The notes beneath the pieces are model-generated. The model was not told the origin of the DNA. It searched no databases and saw nothing but the letters and a program-made list of their open reading frames with translations. 34,939 nucleotides of DNA from Candidatus Woesearchaeota archaeon (GTDB lineage: Archaea; Nanobdellota; Nanobdellia; Woesearchaeales; GW2011-AR4): contig JACPBQ010000004.1 in NCBI GenBank assembly GCA_016180235.1, forward strand, positions 1 to 34,939. Direction: 5' to 3'. Each line of letters opens with the position of its first letter. The stretch's first letter is position 1. Both the position numbers and the translations under genes were made by a program. Shown piece after piece: positions 1 to 7,967 of the stretch.

Positions 1-94
1 GGAGCCCCATATCGCGCAAACATAGGCTAATTATTGTTTTATTCTAAAAAAAAGCAAGGATTAATAATGGGTTTTATTTCCTGATGCTGATATC

Positions 95-167
95 GGGCCT
101 ATGGTCTAGTGGCTAGGACATTACCCTCACACGGTAAAGATCCCAGGTTCGAATCCTGGTGGGCCCA
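95..167 (+). tRNA. tRNA-Val (anticodon CAC)
   Basis: A full cloverleaf is visible. The acceptor stem GGGCCTA (95-101) pairs with TGGGCCC (160-166) through one U-G wobble, followed by discriminator A167. The D-arm is GTCT/GGAC. The anticodon stem TTACC/GGTAA encloses loop CTCACAC, giving anticodon CAC. The T-arm CCAGG/CCTGG encloses TTCGAAT. No CCA is encoded. The gene ends 3 bp from the stop codon of the convergent cyclase gene. An AT-rich stretch around 60-71 sits at the right distance for a TATA element, but it is weak. Confidence 0.95.
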
Positions 168-170
168 TCC

Positions 171-803
171 TTACCATTCAAACAAAACAGCCCTCAGAGG
201 AGAAGCATCTGCATCTTTGATTTTTAATGGAAGGCCTATAAAGAAATATCTTCCTTGCCTTATTTTTGACAATTCCAGGCCTTCTATAACTGGAATATTT
301 TTTTTAAATAAAATTTTATGGGTGTCATGGTTTTTTTCATTCCTTTCAATTCCTAAAGTGTCGATGCCAATCAATTTGAGATTCTTATCTGCCAAATATT
401 TTGCGCCGGTTTTTTCCAGATAAGTAAAATTATAATCAAATTTTTTCATCGGGCTTTTTCTTGTCTTCAACAGCACAATATCCTCTTTTTTGATTTTTTT
501 TATATTATTATTTTTTTTAATGTCATTTATTGTTATTTTATTTTTTGCTCTTGTGAAATCCAAAACAATGCAATTTCCGATAAATTTTTCCAGTGGTATT
601 TTTTCTATTGTTTTTCCCTTTGCGAGCATATGGAAAAAAGCGTCTGCATGCGTTCCTGTATGCAAATCCATATCAATCCTTGACTCATTCATGCTGTCTT
701 TGCCATACCTTGCAGTAATTATAAATTTAGGTTTTTTGCTTTCCTTATTTTTCCAGACTGCAATATCTTCCTTAATTTCCATAGATATGTCATAGATTTT
801 CAT
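171..803 (-). CDS. Cyclase-family (KynB-like) metal-dependent hydrolase
   Basis: A 210-residue protein of the putative cyclase family (PF04199), which includes kynurenine formamidase and related zinc or manganese hydrolases. The diagnostic motif HTGTHADAFFH is present near residue 62 and supplies the metal-binding His and Asp residues. The C-terminal part ends in the usual strand pattern (FIGLPLKIKDADASPLRA). I start at the ATG at 803 (MKIYDISMEI), because the family begins with a D-I/L-S strand; the 15 residues upstream in frame are lysine/asparagine-rich and unlike the family. Substrate unknown: no kynurenine-pathway genes are nearby. The gene stands alone, convergent with tRNA-Val. Confidence 0.8.
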   Translation of the reverse strand: MKIYDISMEIKEDIAVWKNKESKKPKFIITARYGKDSMNESRIDMDLHTGTHADAFFHMLAKGKTIEKIPLEKFIGNCIVLDFTRAKNKITINDIKKNNNIKKIKKEDIVLLKTRKSPMKKFDYNFTYLEKTGAKYLADKNLKLIGIDTLGIERNEKNHDTHKILFKKNIPVIEGLELSKIRQGRYFFIGLPLKIKDADASPLRAVLFEW

Positions 804-888
804 TTTAATTTTTTTGCCTTGGTTATTTTTATCCGGGTTTTTATTCAATTTGTTTTATCCAGTCTTCACAACTATTTGTTTTGTCATT

Positions 889-953
889 GTGCATTCCTGC
901 ACACTAGTAGTGGGGTGCTTTGCACCCCACAGTGTTTTATGGCAACGTAAAAC
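889..953. repeat. Three consecutive short hairpins in an intergenic gap
   Basis: Between the cyclase gene and zwf lie three perfect hairpins in 65 bp: GTGCA/TGCAC (889-893 and 898-902), GTGGGGTGC/GCACCCCAC with a TTT loop (910-918 and 922-930, flanked by ACACT/AGTGT at 901-905 and 931-935), and GTTTTA/TAAAAC (934-939 and 948-953). The middle one has the 3-nt-loop form seen at 6545, 23783 and in gatE. Nothing else is evident in the 283-bp gap (804-1086). Confidence 0.7.
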
Positions 954-1086
954 CGGATATGAATTTTTATTTAATTTTAATTATGGATTTCTATATCATC
1001 TCAAATATAAACAAATTTTTGTGAACTTGTTTGGTAACAGTATTGGCATGCGTTTTTTTTTGATTTTCTATTTTAATTGGCTAATT

Positions 1087-2598
1087 TCATTTTTGCAGTA
1101 AAATTGAGTAGCTGGGCTTTTGCGGCACTGCCCATTTCCTGCCGTCTTTTTCAATGAATAAATCTGCTTCTTTTGGGCCCCATGTGCCGGGCTCGTAAAA
1201 GTAAGGCTCAATATTGTGCCATGCATCCCTTACCCCGTCTATAATTTTCCATGAGTTCTCAACTTCGTCCCATCTCGTAAAAAGAGTCTGGTCATTGCGC
1301 ATTATGTCATAGAGAAGCCTTTCGTATGACTCTGCGGTGTTAGGGCCGAACTTGCATTCATGGCAGAAATCCATGCTCACCTGGTCAATCAGGATTTTAT
1401 TTCCCGGGATTTTTGCATTAAACCTAAGGATAATGCCCTCTTCCGGCTGCACTCTGATAATGAGCTGGTTATTCTCAAGGCTATAATCTTTTGCCATAAA
1501 GAGCCTGCTCAATGGCTTCTTATAATTTATTATTATTTCCGTGGCCCTGTCCTTAAGATGCTTTCCGGTCCGCACATAGAAAGGCACATTTTTCCATTTT
1601 TTGTTTTTTATGCGGAACTTTATCGCAAAATAAGTGCTTGTTGCGGAGTTTTTCCTTACATCTTGTTCGCTGCGGTAAGCAATGACTTTCTTTCCGTCCT
1701 GGATGCCGGAAATGTATTGGCCTTTCACGGATTCTTTTCTCAAATTACCACTTTTTGCAACAGCCTTTAAGACTTTTACCTTCTCGTCCCTGATATCATC
1801 TGCACTAAGGCTTTTCGGGCATTCCATCGCAGTCAGGCAGAGAAGCTGCATAAGATGGTTCTGGACAACATCCCTCAAAGAGCCGTTCTTATCATAATAA
1901 CTGCCGCGGCCTTCTATGCCAAGGGTTTCTGCCACGGTAATCTGGACGTGGTCAATATGGTTGGTGTTCCACATTGGTTCAAAAATAGAATTGGCAAAGC
2001 GCATAACAATAAGGTTTTGGACAAGCTCCTTGGCAAGATAGTGGTCAATCCTGAAAATCTGCTTTTCATGGAAGGCCTTGCGGATTTCATTATTGAGGTT
2101 TTTTGCCGTTTCAAAATTATTCCCGAATGGCTTCTCAAAAACAACACGGTTGCTGCTGAATTTTTTGCTGATGCCGGCTAATTTAGCCAACGCGAGGTTT
2201 TTTATGGTAGCATCAAAGAATATTGGCGGAGTTGCAAGGTAGAAAATAATCCCACCACGGGTTATCCTTTTTTTATCCATATATTCTGCAAGAGACGTGT
2301 AATGGCCCGCATCATTGAATTCGAGCTGATGGTAATGTATCCTTGAAAGGAGCTTTCTAAGGCAGCTATCGTCTACTTTGATCCTGGAGAACTGCCTTAT
2401 GGATTTTTCAGCCTCGTTTCGGTATTCTGCATCTGCCTTGCTCCTGCGGGCAGCGCATATTATGGAAAAGCCTTTTGGGAGGGACATATGATGCTCGAGA
2501 AAGTACAAAGCAGGGAGCAATTTGCGGTGTGTTAAGTCGCCGGTAGCGCCAAATATCACCAGGGTATGCGGCTCAACAGCATTGTTTTTATTTTTCAT
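1087..2598 (-). CDS. zwf: Glucose-6-phosphate 1-dehydrogenase
   Basis: A 503-residue enzyme catalysing glucose-6-phosphate to 6-phosphogluconolactone with NAD(P)+, the entry step of the oxidative pentose phosphate pathway. Length is normal for the family. Visible motifs: nucleotide-binding GATGDLTHRKL (residues 17-27), EKPFG (155-159) and the substrate/catalytic motif RIDHYLAKE (183-191) followed by LVQN. The C-terminal G6PDH domain is complete to WAVPQKPSYS. An AT-rich box near 2614-2622 on the minus strand fits a promoter. It lies 63 bp downstream of gnd on the same strand, so the two probably work as a unit. This enzyme is unusual for an archaeon: most archaea lack the oxidative branch. 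The 6-phosphogluconolactonase gene is not in the window. Confidence 0.95.
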   Translation of the reverse strand: MKNKNNAVEPHTLVIFGATGDLTHRKLLPALYFLEHHMSLPKGFSIICAARRSKADAEYRNEAEKSIRQFSRIKVDDSCLRKLLSRIHYHQLEFNDAGHYTSLAEYMDKKRITRGGIIFYLATPPIFFDATIKNLALAKLAGISKKFSSNRVVFEKPFGNNFETAKNLNNEIRKAFHEKQIFRIDHYLAKELVQNLIVMRFANSIFEPMWNTNHIDHVQITVAETLGIEGRGSYYDKNGSLRDVVQNHLMQLLCLTAMECPKSLSADDIRDEKVKVLKAVAKSGNLRKESVKGQYISGIQDGKKVIAYRSEQDVRKNSATSTYFAIKFRIKNKKWKNVPFYVRTGKHLKDRATEIIINYKKPLSRLFMAKDYSLENNQLIIRVQPEEGIILRFNAKIPGNKILIDQVSMDFCHECKFGPNTAESYERLLYDIMRNDQTLFTRWDEVENSWKIIDGVRDAWHNIEPYFYEPGTWGPKEADLFIEKDGRKWAVPQKPSYSILLQK

Positions 2599-2661
2599 AT
2601 TACCGGTTATTTAATTTTATAATGAGATTTTTCCACGATTGTTTTATTATTATTGGCTTTT

Positions 2662-3555
2662 TTACTTTTTCTTCTCGACCACATGGCCGCCAAATTCCCT
2701 CCTCACTGCTGCTATAACGCGCTTGCCAAGAACAAACTTATTTGTTTTATCCAGCCTTATTTTTGCCGCTAGGTCAAATGCCGGAGTATAGCCCTTTACT
2801 GCCATGGCTGTTTGTTTCAGCTCCTTTAGCGTTACACTTTTGTTTATCGGCTCTATTTTTTTGAAGTCCGGACTTTTAAGGGCTATGTTTGTAAGGTCAA
2901 GGAGCCAGCTCCTTATTACAGATGCTGGCTGCCAGACAGAAGTCGCTTTTTTCATGTCTATGGGATGCTTAAATCTGCTTAATAACTCAATCCCTTCTGC
3001 CAAACCCTGCAAATATACATATTCAACTATATTGTGGACGCTTTTTACAAAATGCCCCGAGCCTGCTGTTCCAAAATAGCCGTAGCCTTTTTTTGGAGCC
3101 AAAGCTTTGCAGAATGGCTCTATATATTTGAATTGAGATTTTGGACCGCCAACCATGAGAGTGTAGCCGTTCTTCAGGCCCCATATGCCGCCTGAGACTC
3201 CGCAATCAAAGAAATGAATGCTGTATTTATCACATAATTTCTTGTGCTTTTCGGCATTCTCATAGAAATCGTTTGCCCCATCAATAAGTATATCACCTTT
3301 ACTTAACAAAGGCAATAATTTTTTAATCATGTCATCTGTTGGCTTTCCTGCCGGAAGCATCAGCCAGATGATTTTTCTGCCCGTTAATTTACCGGCTAAT
3401 TCATTGATGGTATAAGCTGGAACAGCTCCTTTTTTTGCTATTTGCCTTGTTTTTTCCGGGCTTCGGTTGTATGCCACAACAGGAATCTTATGCTTAAGGA
3501 GCCCCTCTACCATATTGAAGCCCATCCTTCCCAATCCTATAAAACCAAGCCTCAT
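2662..3555 (-). CDS. gnd: 6-phosphogluconate dehydrogenase, decarboxylating (short Gnd type)
   Basis: A 297-residue protein of the short Gnd (GndA/YqeC-like) class, which converts 6-phosphogluconate to ribulose-5-phosphate and CO2. The Rossmann motif GLGRMG is at residues 7-12, the cofactor loop AYNRSPEKT follows at 28-36, the substrate motif CGVSGGIWG is at 118-126, and the catalytic region VKSVHNIVEY (170-179) contains the expected Lys171 and Asn175. Length matches the short NAD-type family rather than the 470-residue bacterial/eukaryotic dimeric form. The gene precedes zwf in the same direction, so pathway order is reversed relative to transcription. An ACTAAATAAAAAAG box centred near 3578 suggests a near-leaderless transcript. 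The NAD/NADP preference cannot be decided by eye. Confidence 0.92.
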   Translation of the reverse strand: MRLGFIGLGRMGFNMVEGLLKHKIPVVAYNRSPEKTRQIAKKGAVPAYTINELAGKLTGRKIIWLMLPAGKPTDDMIKKLLPLLSKGDILIDGANDFYENAEKHKKLCDKYSIHFFDCGVSGGIWGLKNGYTLMVGGPKSQFKYIEPFCKALAPKKGYGYFGTAGSGHFVKSVHNIVEYVYLQGLAEGIELLSRFKHPIDMKKATSVWQPASVIRSWLLDLTNIALKSPDFKKIEPINKSVTLKELKQTAMAVKGYTPAFDLAAKIRLDKTNKFVLGKRVIAAVRREFGGHVVEKKK

Positions 3556-3620
3556 TTTAAATCACTTTTTTATTTAGTGTCTTTGACTGCTGCTTAAAGT
3601 TACCCATTGATTTAAATAAG

Positions 3621-3631
3621 TTTTTATATTG
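3621..3631 (+). promoter_or_regulatory. TATA box for the FKBP lipoprotein gene
   Basis: TTTTTATATTG is centred about 26 bp before the ATG at 3652, which would place the transcription start at the start codon (leaderless). A second TATA-like TTTAAATAAG lies at 3611-3620. The assignment rests on spacing and composition only. Confidence 0.5.
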
Positions 3632-3651
3632 CCCTGGAATTTATAGAATAA

Positions 3652-4212
3652 ATGAAATACTCAAAATCAATTATCCTGGTGTTTATACTGTTATTTTTGG
3701 TTTCTGCATGCAAAAATAATGAAGTTATTGAGGAAAAAGCTGTCAAAACCGGAAGCACTGTTTCATTTGACTATGCTGCCGGCTTTGTTAACGGGACTTT
3801 GTTTGACACTTCCATAAAAGACGCTGCTGTCAAGGCAGGAATCTTTGACCCTAACAGGGCTTACCAGCCGGAAAATGCTGTTATCGGCCAGGATCCATTA
3901 ATTCCGGGATTGCTGGAAGCATTGATCGGGATGAAAGAAGGGGAAGCAAAGAATGTGATAATAGCTCCGGAAAAAGCCTATGGAAAAATGATAGAGAATG
4001 CCACAAGTGTCGTATCGAAAAGCATATTTGACCAGCCTGAACAGCTCAGAGTAGGAGGCATAATTGTCATAAACACCCCTGAAGGAGACAGGATACCTGT
4101 ATTTGTAAAAGAGCTGAATGAAGAGAATGTAACAATTGACCAGAACCATCCTCTTGCTGGAAAATATATTCAGTTTGCGGTGATTGTGAGGAAAATAATA
4201 AGCGTCAATTAA
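3652..4212 (+). CDS. FKBP-type peptidyl-prolyl isomerase, SlyD-like, predicted lipoprotein
   Basis: A 186-residue protein with a hydrophobic signal segment ending in the lipobox-like LVSAC, so Cys20 is the likely lipidation site and the catalytic domain would face outside. The FKBP fold follows: a VSFDYAAGF strand, LFDTS, then VIGQDPLIPGLLEALIGMK and an insert-in-flap type region beginning APEKAYGK, ending in NHPLAGK, which is characteristic of SlyD-like enzymes. The expected role is catalysis of proline isomerisation and chaperoning of secreted proteins. It is a single gene convergent with the radical SAM gene, overlapping it by 4 bp. The family call is firm; lipidation is inferred from the motif. 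Confidence 0.88.
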   Translation: MKYSKSIILVFILLFLVSACKNNEVIEEKAVKTGSTVSFDYAAGFVNGTLFDTSIKDAAVKAGIFDPNRAYQPENAVIGQDPLIPGLLEALIGMKEGEAKNVIIAPEKAYGKMIENATSVVSKSIFDQPEQLRVGGIIVINTPEGDRIPVFVKELNEENVTIDQNHPLAGKYIQFAVIVRKIISVN

Positions 4213-5690
4213 CCAAGCAACTCTTTCTTGACAGCAACCTTCCCAGTAATTGAGCGCAGCATATGCCCTGTTATCTCCAGATTATAGAATTTTTTTAATT
4301 CCAGTCTTCCTTTGACGCCAACTATCAGCGGATAAGTCCCAAACTGCCTGCAGAAGGTTGTATTTCCGTCGTAGATTTCGGCATAGCAGTTTCTTAATAT
4401 TATACTATTAGGGGCAACTCTCTGAAGCATAGGAAAATCTATCTTCTGTCTTATCTCATTGCGCCATTTCCAGTATAATTTTTTTTGCTTAGCCAGATAA
4501 ACGCTTTTGCTTTTCTCATAAAGCATAGTCCCTTCAAAAATAGCTGCCTGCCTTATGTTAATCCTTCTTAACATCATGCCATCATCATAGATTTTCTTGA
4601 GCCACTGCATATTTTCATCGTTTGTCTTTTTTGTCTCTCCCAAAAGCCCGAATATTATATTTATTCCCGGAAGGAATCTCGGCAGGCCGTCTTCTCCCCT
4701 TTCTGCACCGTATTTGTTTATTATTTTAATGCCTTCGTAAGCTATCTTTGGCGTGGAATTCAAAGTGTTCTGCCTCACAACTTCCCTGTCAAAACTTTCA
4801 ACTCCAAAAGCGGCTATGTTTCCGGAGGTGCAGTACTTTACTATGGATTTTGTTATTTCATGGGTTCTGTCCATAACGACTTTAACCGGATTTACATTGT
4901 CTATATGCAATACCTTGAGTTCGGGACAATAATCCCTTGTTTCCCTCAATAATTCAATCACTTTTGGATAAGTGTAGAAGCATGTCTGTTTTCCATACCT
5001 GAAATATCTTGCTCCCAGCTGGTAAAAAGCTTCCATTTCCCTGAGAATATCATCTTTTTCCCTGAATTCAACCCTGCTTTTTATCGGTTCTGTGCAGAAA
5101 GAGCAATGGCCTATGTCACAGCCTCTTCCAGTTTCTATCTCAATCATCCTCAAGTCCGGAATCTGCCTGAAAATCTCAGCGCCTTTTACTGCATATTCCC
5201 TTACATCACCATAATTAAAGCGGAAAAGATTTGCATCTATTTTGTCAAAAACTGCTTTATCATATTTCTCGAAAAATTTGCCCCCAAACAGCTGCGTGCC
5301 AAAAACTGCCGGGCCTGTCAGGGTTTTTTTGCAAGGAATGCCTTTGATTAATGGTATGAGCTCTTTTATTGTCCCTGGGACTGCCGAAAGGTATTTGCCT
5401 GGCACATGCACTCCAAGCACAATAATCAATTCATCTGTGTCTTCCAGGATTTTTCCTATTTTGCCTGAGTTTTTTGTGAGGTTATAGACGAAGATGTCTG
5501 TTTTTTCCGAGGGCTTTGGCCCTTTGCTTTTTGAGCCGTACTTGCTCCAGAGCCTAAGGTCATCTATGGTTATATAGCTGACCGGCTCATTAAGATAGCC
5601 TGCTATGTACCTTGGGTACGTGCCGAGGTATGGCGGAACACCCAGACCGGCTGCTTCATCCGTGTAACAGTCTAAAATAGTATAGGCCAT
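4209..5690 (-). CDS. Radical SAM enzyme, COG1031-like
   Basis: A 493-residue predicted Fe-S oxidoreductase. The N-terminal signature CYTDEAAGLGVPPYLGTYPR (residues 8-27) is what I recall from the archaeal COG1031 group (radical SAM with C-terminal helix-hairpin-helix). The cluster motif is C191-x4-C196-x2-C199 in GRGCDIGHCSFCTEP, a spacing that differs from the usual CX3CX2C. The middle holds a typical radical SAM barrel (YFRYGKQTCFYTYP, LHIDNVNP, AAFGVESFD, INIIFGLLGETK). I see no clear C-terminal helix-hairpin-helix, so this copy may be short. A CCTTTTTAAAATC box near 5718 fits a leaderless start at 5690. Substrate unknown. Confidence 0.8.
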   Translation of the reverse strand: MAYTILDCYTDEAAGLGVPPYLGTYPRYIAGYLNEPVSYITIDDLRLWSKYGSKSKGPKPSEKTDIFVYNLTKNSGKIGKILEDTDELIIVLGVHVPGKYLSAVPGTIKELIPLIKGIPCKKTLTGPAVFGTQLFGGKFFEKYDKAVFDKIDANLFRFNYGDVREYAVKGAEIFRQIPDLRMIEIETGRGCDIGHCSFCTEPIKSRVEFREKDDILREMEAFYQLGARYFRYGKQTCFYTYPKVIELLRETRDYCPELKVLHIDNVNPVKVVMDRTHEITKSIVKYCTSGNIAAFGVESFDREVVRQNTLNSTPKIAYEGIKIINKYGAERGEDGLPRFLPGINIIFGLLGETKKTNDENMQWLKKIYDDGMMLRRINIRQAAIFEGTMLYEKSKSVYLAKQKKLYWKWRNEIRQKIDFPMLQRVAPNSIILRNCYAEIYDGNTTFCRQFGTYPLIVGVKGRLELKKFYNLEITGHMLRSITGKVAVKKELLG

Positions 5691-5733
5691 ACAGAAAGGG
5701 TTATTTTCCGATTTTAAAAAGGTTTCATATTAC

Positions 5734-6375
5734 TTATTGCTTCTCAGCCTTTACCGCATATCTCCAGAAATTATTCGGAAAAAACCTAAGAGGAATCTTT
5801 ATGCTCTTAATGTTGATAAACCCGTATTTGCCGCAGCAGCCCTTAAATTCTTCCTTTGCCATGTTGCGGTAATTCCATATATATCCCACTATCCTGCTCA
5901 GCACATTTTGGTTGACGCCGATGTTAAGGATAATGCCTTTGTTCTTCAGAACCCTGTGCAATAGAGGGATTATAATGCCAGGGTCTCCATACTCTGACAA
6001 AGCGCCTGTGCTGATCGCCATATCAAAGTACAAACTTTTGAGCTTAAATTTCCTGCCCCCTGGGAATAACCTTAAAGAACTTTCATCATTAAAATCACCA
6101 ATCACAGGCTTGACATTGCCCATGCGGATGCATATCTTCAGCATTTCCTTGGATATGTCTAATCCGGTAATTTCAGCTTTTGGGAATCTTTTTTTTAAAG
6201 GAGCGGTTGCAAGGCCCGTTCCGCAGCCAAGGTCAAGAATCCTTGCGTTTTCAGGCAAGTCCAGGCTGATTGTCCTGATTATATACCTAAGCATCTGAGG
6301 ATACCCCACTAGGCTCATCAATGCATCGTACTTTTTTGCCCGCTTATCATACAAATTCCTTCTTTTATCCTTCAT
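5734..6375 (-). CDS. Class I SAM-dependent methyltransferase
   Basis: A 213-residue methyltransferase. Motif I is LDLGCGTG (residues 47-54), followed by the acidic motif II strand ITGLDISKEM and the motif IV region LYFDMAISTGALSEYG. The N-terminus (NLYDKRAKKYDALM) is the helix common in UbiE/methyltransferase-11 type enzymes. I chose the ATG at 6375 over the upstream TTG at 6393, because a TATAAAATAT box at 6396-6405 lies about 26 bp from the ATG and would overlap transcripts beginning at the TTG. The substrate cannot be read from sequence. Lipid, quinone and small-molecule targets are all possible, and lipid genes lie beyond the divergent gap. Confidence 0.8.
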   Translation of the reverse strand: MKDKRRNLYDKRAKKYDALMSLVGYPQMLRYIIRTISLDLPENARILDLGCGTGLATAPLKKRFPKAEITGLDISKEMLKICIRMGNVKPVIGDFNDESSLRLFPGGRKFKLKSLYFDMAISTGALSEYGDPGIIIPLLHRVLKNKGIILNIGVNQNVLSRIVGYIWNYRNMAKEEFKGCCGKYGFINIKSIKIPLRFFPNNFWRYAVKAEKQ

Positions 6376-6395
6376 TTTAGCTGCAAATTCCAAAT

Positions 6396-6405
6396 TATAT
6401 TTTAT
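6396..6405 (-). promoter_or_regulatory. TATA box for the methyltransferase gene
   Basis: TATAAAATAT on the minus strand is centred about 26 bp upstream of the ATG at 6375. This supports a leaderless transcript and decides between the TTG and ATG starts. Confidence 0.5.
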
Positions 6406-6431
6406 ACTTGTGGTTTTGCCGGCATAGTTAG

Positions 6432-6648
6432 GGCTTTGTCCGAAAACTCCGCTTCGCTACGGGTTAGCAGCTTCTCGCTTTTAATGTTTTGATTGAATAC
6501 TGACATGCTGAAAAACCCAAATGGTTTTCGGCACACCGGAAATCTTTGATTTCCCAGTGTTTCCCGTATGGAGCATCCCCTTTGTCAGTTTACTGGAAAA
6601 TGTTATTAAGCTCGACCTTATGCCGCTAACCACTTTTCGGACAAAGCC
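6432..6648. mobile_element. 217-bp fold-back (MITE-like) element with terminal inverted repeats
   Basis: GGCTTTGTCCGAAAA at 6432-6446 is exactly inverted at 6634-6648. The arms continue imperfectly inwards: GGTTAGC on the left matches the inverted GCTAACC on the right (6625-6631), and ACTGACA (6499-6505) is inverted at 6583-6589. The centre (6506-6582) holds two small hairpins. No long ORF is seen in this 320-bp gap, so it is non-autonomous. No convincing target-site duplication is visible. It sits between two divergent genes without removing their promoters. Confidence 0.7.
6510..6554. repeat. Double-hairpin repeat, copy 1
   Basis: Two adjacent hairpins: GAAAAACC/GGTTTTC (6510-6529, one bulged A) and GGAAATC/GATTTCC with a TTT loop (6538-6544 and 6548-6554). 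The second hairpin plus its right flank (to TTTCCCG at 6565) closely matches the copy at 23803-23832. The linker TTTTCGGCACACCG resembles the linker of the gatE copy, TTTTCGGTGTCCCG. Confidence 0.65.
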
Positions 6649-6660
6649 ATATTTTAGAGA

Positions 6661-6672
6661 ACATTTTTAAAG
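6661..6672 (+). promoter_or_regulatory. TATA box for the lipid operon
   Basis: CATTTTTAAAGG is centred about 28 bp before the ATG at 6696, just outside the right end of the fold-back element. It likely drives the PAP2-decarboxylase-methyltransferase-transferase operon from a nearly leaderless start. Confidence 0.45.
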
Positions 6673-6695
6673 GAAAAACTTTTCAATTTTCAGAG

Positions 6696-7307
6696 ATGAG
6701 CTTATCAGTTTTAGACTATTCAGTCCTTGTCATAATGGCAATAGTGCTGATTATAGGAGGCTATCAGTTCTATTTCTTCTGCCAGAGGCTTGTAATTATC
6801 AAAAGCAGGTCGCTCCATATTTTTATTGATGACTGGTTCCCTCTTTACCCCATATGGGTATGGATCTATACTGCCCTGTATTATCCAATGATAATCCTTG
6901 CGGTCTTCACTGTAAGCAGCATGGAGGAATTCAACTATATCGCGCTTAGCTTCATCATCCTGCTTTTCATGCACATGGCTGCATTTTTGCTTTTTCCGGT
7001 TGAGCTGCCAAAAAGCTGGAGACAGGGTGTTTCTGGCAAGAATCTCTCTGAAAGACTGCTAAAGATCGTGCACAAGATAGATGCCCCGTCCAACTGCTTC
7101 CCGAGCATGCACGTGAGCGTTGCAATGCTCACAGCCCTGCACATACTAAACAACCTGCCTTCCATAGGACTATGGATTTTCCTGTTTCCGCTTCTCACAG
7201 CTTTAAGCGCATTGTATACAAAACAGCATTATTTCCTTGATGTCATACCTGGCGCGTTTTTTGGCTGGATAGCCTTCAAAATATTCCAGCTGACCTATGC
7301 GGGATAA
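6696..7307 (+). CDS. PAP2-superfamily membrane phosphatase/phosphotransferase
   Basis: A 203-residue membrane protein with about six hydrophobic helices. PAP2 motif 2 appears as CFPSMHVS (Ser137, His139) and motif 3 as LYTKQHYFLDVIPG (His178, Asp182). The form PSMH with HYFLDV is typical of the branch related to inositol-phosphorylceramide synthase and sphingomyelin synthase, as well as of lipid phosphate phosphatases. The protein would act on a lipid phosphate or transfer a phospho-head group in the membrane. It is the first gene of a four-gene lipid operon, with psd starting 3 bp after its stop codon. The exact substrate is inferred only from context. Confidence 0.82.
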   Translation: MSLSVLDYSVLVIMAIVLIIGGYQFYFFCQRLVIIKSRSLHIFIDDWFPLYPIWVWIYTALYYPMIILAVFTVSSMEEFNYIALSFIILLFMHMAAFLLFPVELPKSWRQGVSGKNLSERLLKIVHKIDAPSNCFPSMHVSVAMLTALHILNNLPSIGLWIFLFPLLTALSALYTKQHYFLDVIPGAFFGWIAFKIFQLTYAG

Positions 7308-7310
7308 AGC

Positions 7311-7967
7311 ATGGCAAAAACGTTTATAAATTATGGCAGCTTATTGCTGATTATGGTCTGGATTGCGTCTTTTGCTGCCTTGATCTTTCTCCTATTTGTT
7401 GCCTTTCTTTTGAATTTCTACAGGGACCCAAAAAGAGAAATCCCAAGAGGCAGCAATATAGTCAGCCCTGCAGATGGCAGGATCATAAGGATTGTAAGGA
7501 CAAATTCCAATGAGGTGAGAATAAGCAAGGGCCTGTTCGGCAAGATAAGAACATTAACATCAGATATAGCAAAGGACTGCTACGTTATCTCTATCTTTAT
7601 GTCCCCGCTTGACGTGCATGTCAACAGGGCCCCCATAGATGGGCATGTTATTTCAAAAAAATACTCCAGAGGCAGGTTCTTCATGGCTTTTGACCTGGAG
7701 AGATCGCTTAACAATGAAAAAAACGAGATAGTAATAGAAAACGGCAAAATCGGGAAAATCAAGGTCATCCAGATCGCAGGTTTTCTGGCAAGGAGAATTA
7801 TCTGCAATGTGGGCAAAAACGAAAAAGTTAATAAAGGGCAAAAAATCGGCAGAATAGTGTTGGGGAGCCAGGTTACGATAGTATTGCCAGCCAAAAGTGT
7901 CAGGTTGAGAGCAAAAGAAAAACTTAAAGTAAAAGCAGGAACAACAATATTGGCCGAGGTAAAATGA
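7311..7967 (+). CDS. psd: Phosphatidylserine (archaetidylserine) decarboxylase proenzyme
   Basis: A 218-residue pyruvoyl enzyme that decarboxylates the serine lipid to the ethanolamine lipid. It is of the short archaeal/bacterial type with one N-terminal membrane segment (residues 10-35). Visible features: VSPADGRI with Asp55, MSPLDVHVNR with His103, and the self-cleavage site Leu184-Gly185-Ser186 in IVLGSQVTIVLP, where Ser would become the pyruvoyl group. These three residues form the known catalytic set of the family. The Arg after Ser that is common in the family (GSRV) is Gln here. The stop overlaps the next start codon as ATGA (7964-7967), indicating translational coupling. In an archaeon the substrate should be archaetidylserine. 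Confidence 0.92.
   Translation: MAKTFINYGSLLLIMVWIASFAALIFLLFVAFLLNFYRDPKREIPRGSNIVSPADGRIIRIVRTNSNEVRISKGLFGKIRTLTSDIAKDCYVISIFMSPLDVHVNRAPIDGHVISKKYSRGRFFMAFDLERSLNNEKNEIVIENGKIGKIKVIQIAGFLARRIICNVGKNEKVNKGQKIGRIVLGSQVTIVLPAKSVRLRAKEKLKVKAGTTILAEVK

Noticed and set aside
6432-6648. Complete insertion sequence
   Set aside because: Only 217 bp with no transposase frame; it can only be a non-autonomous or remnant element.
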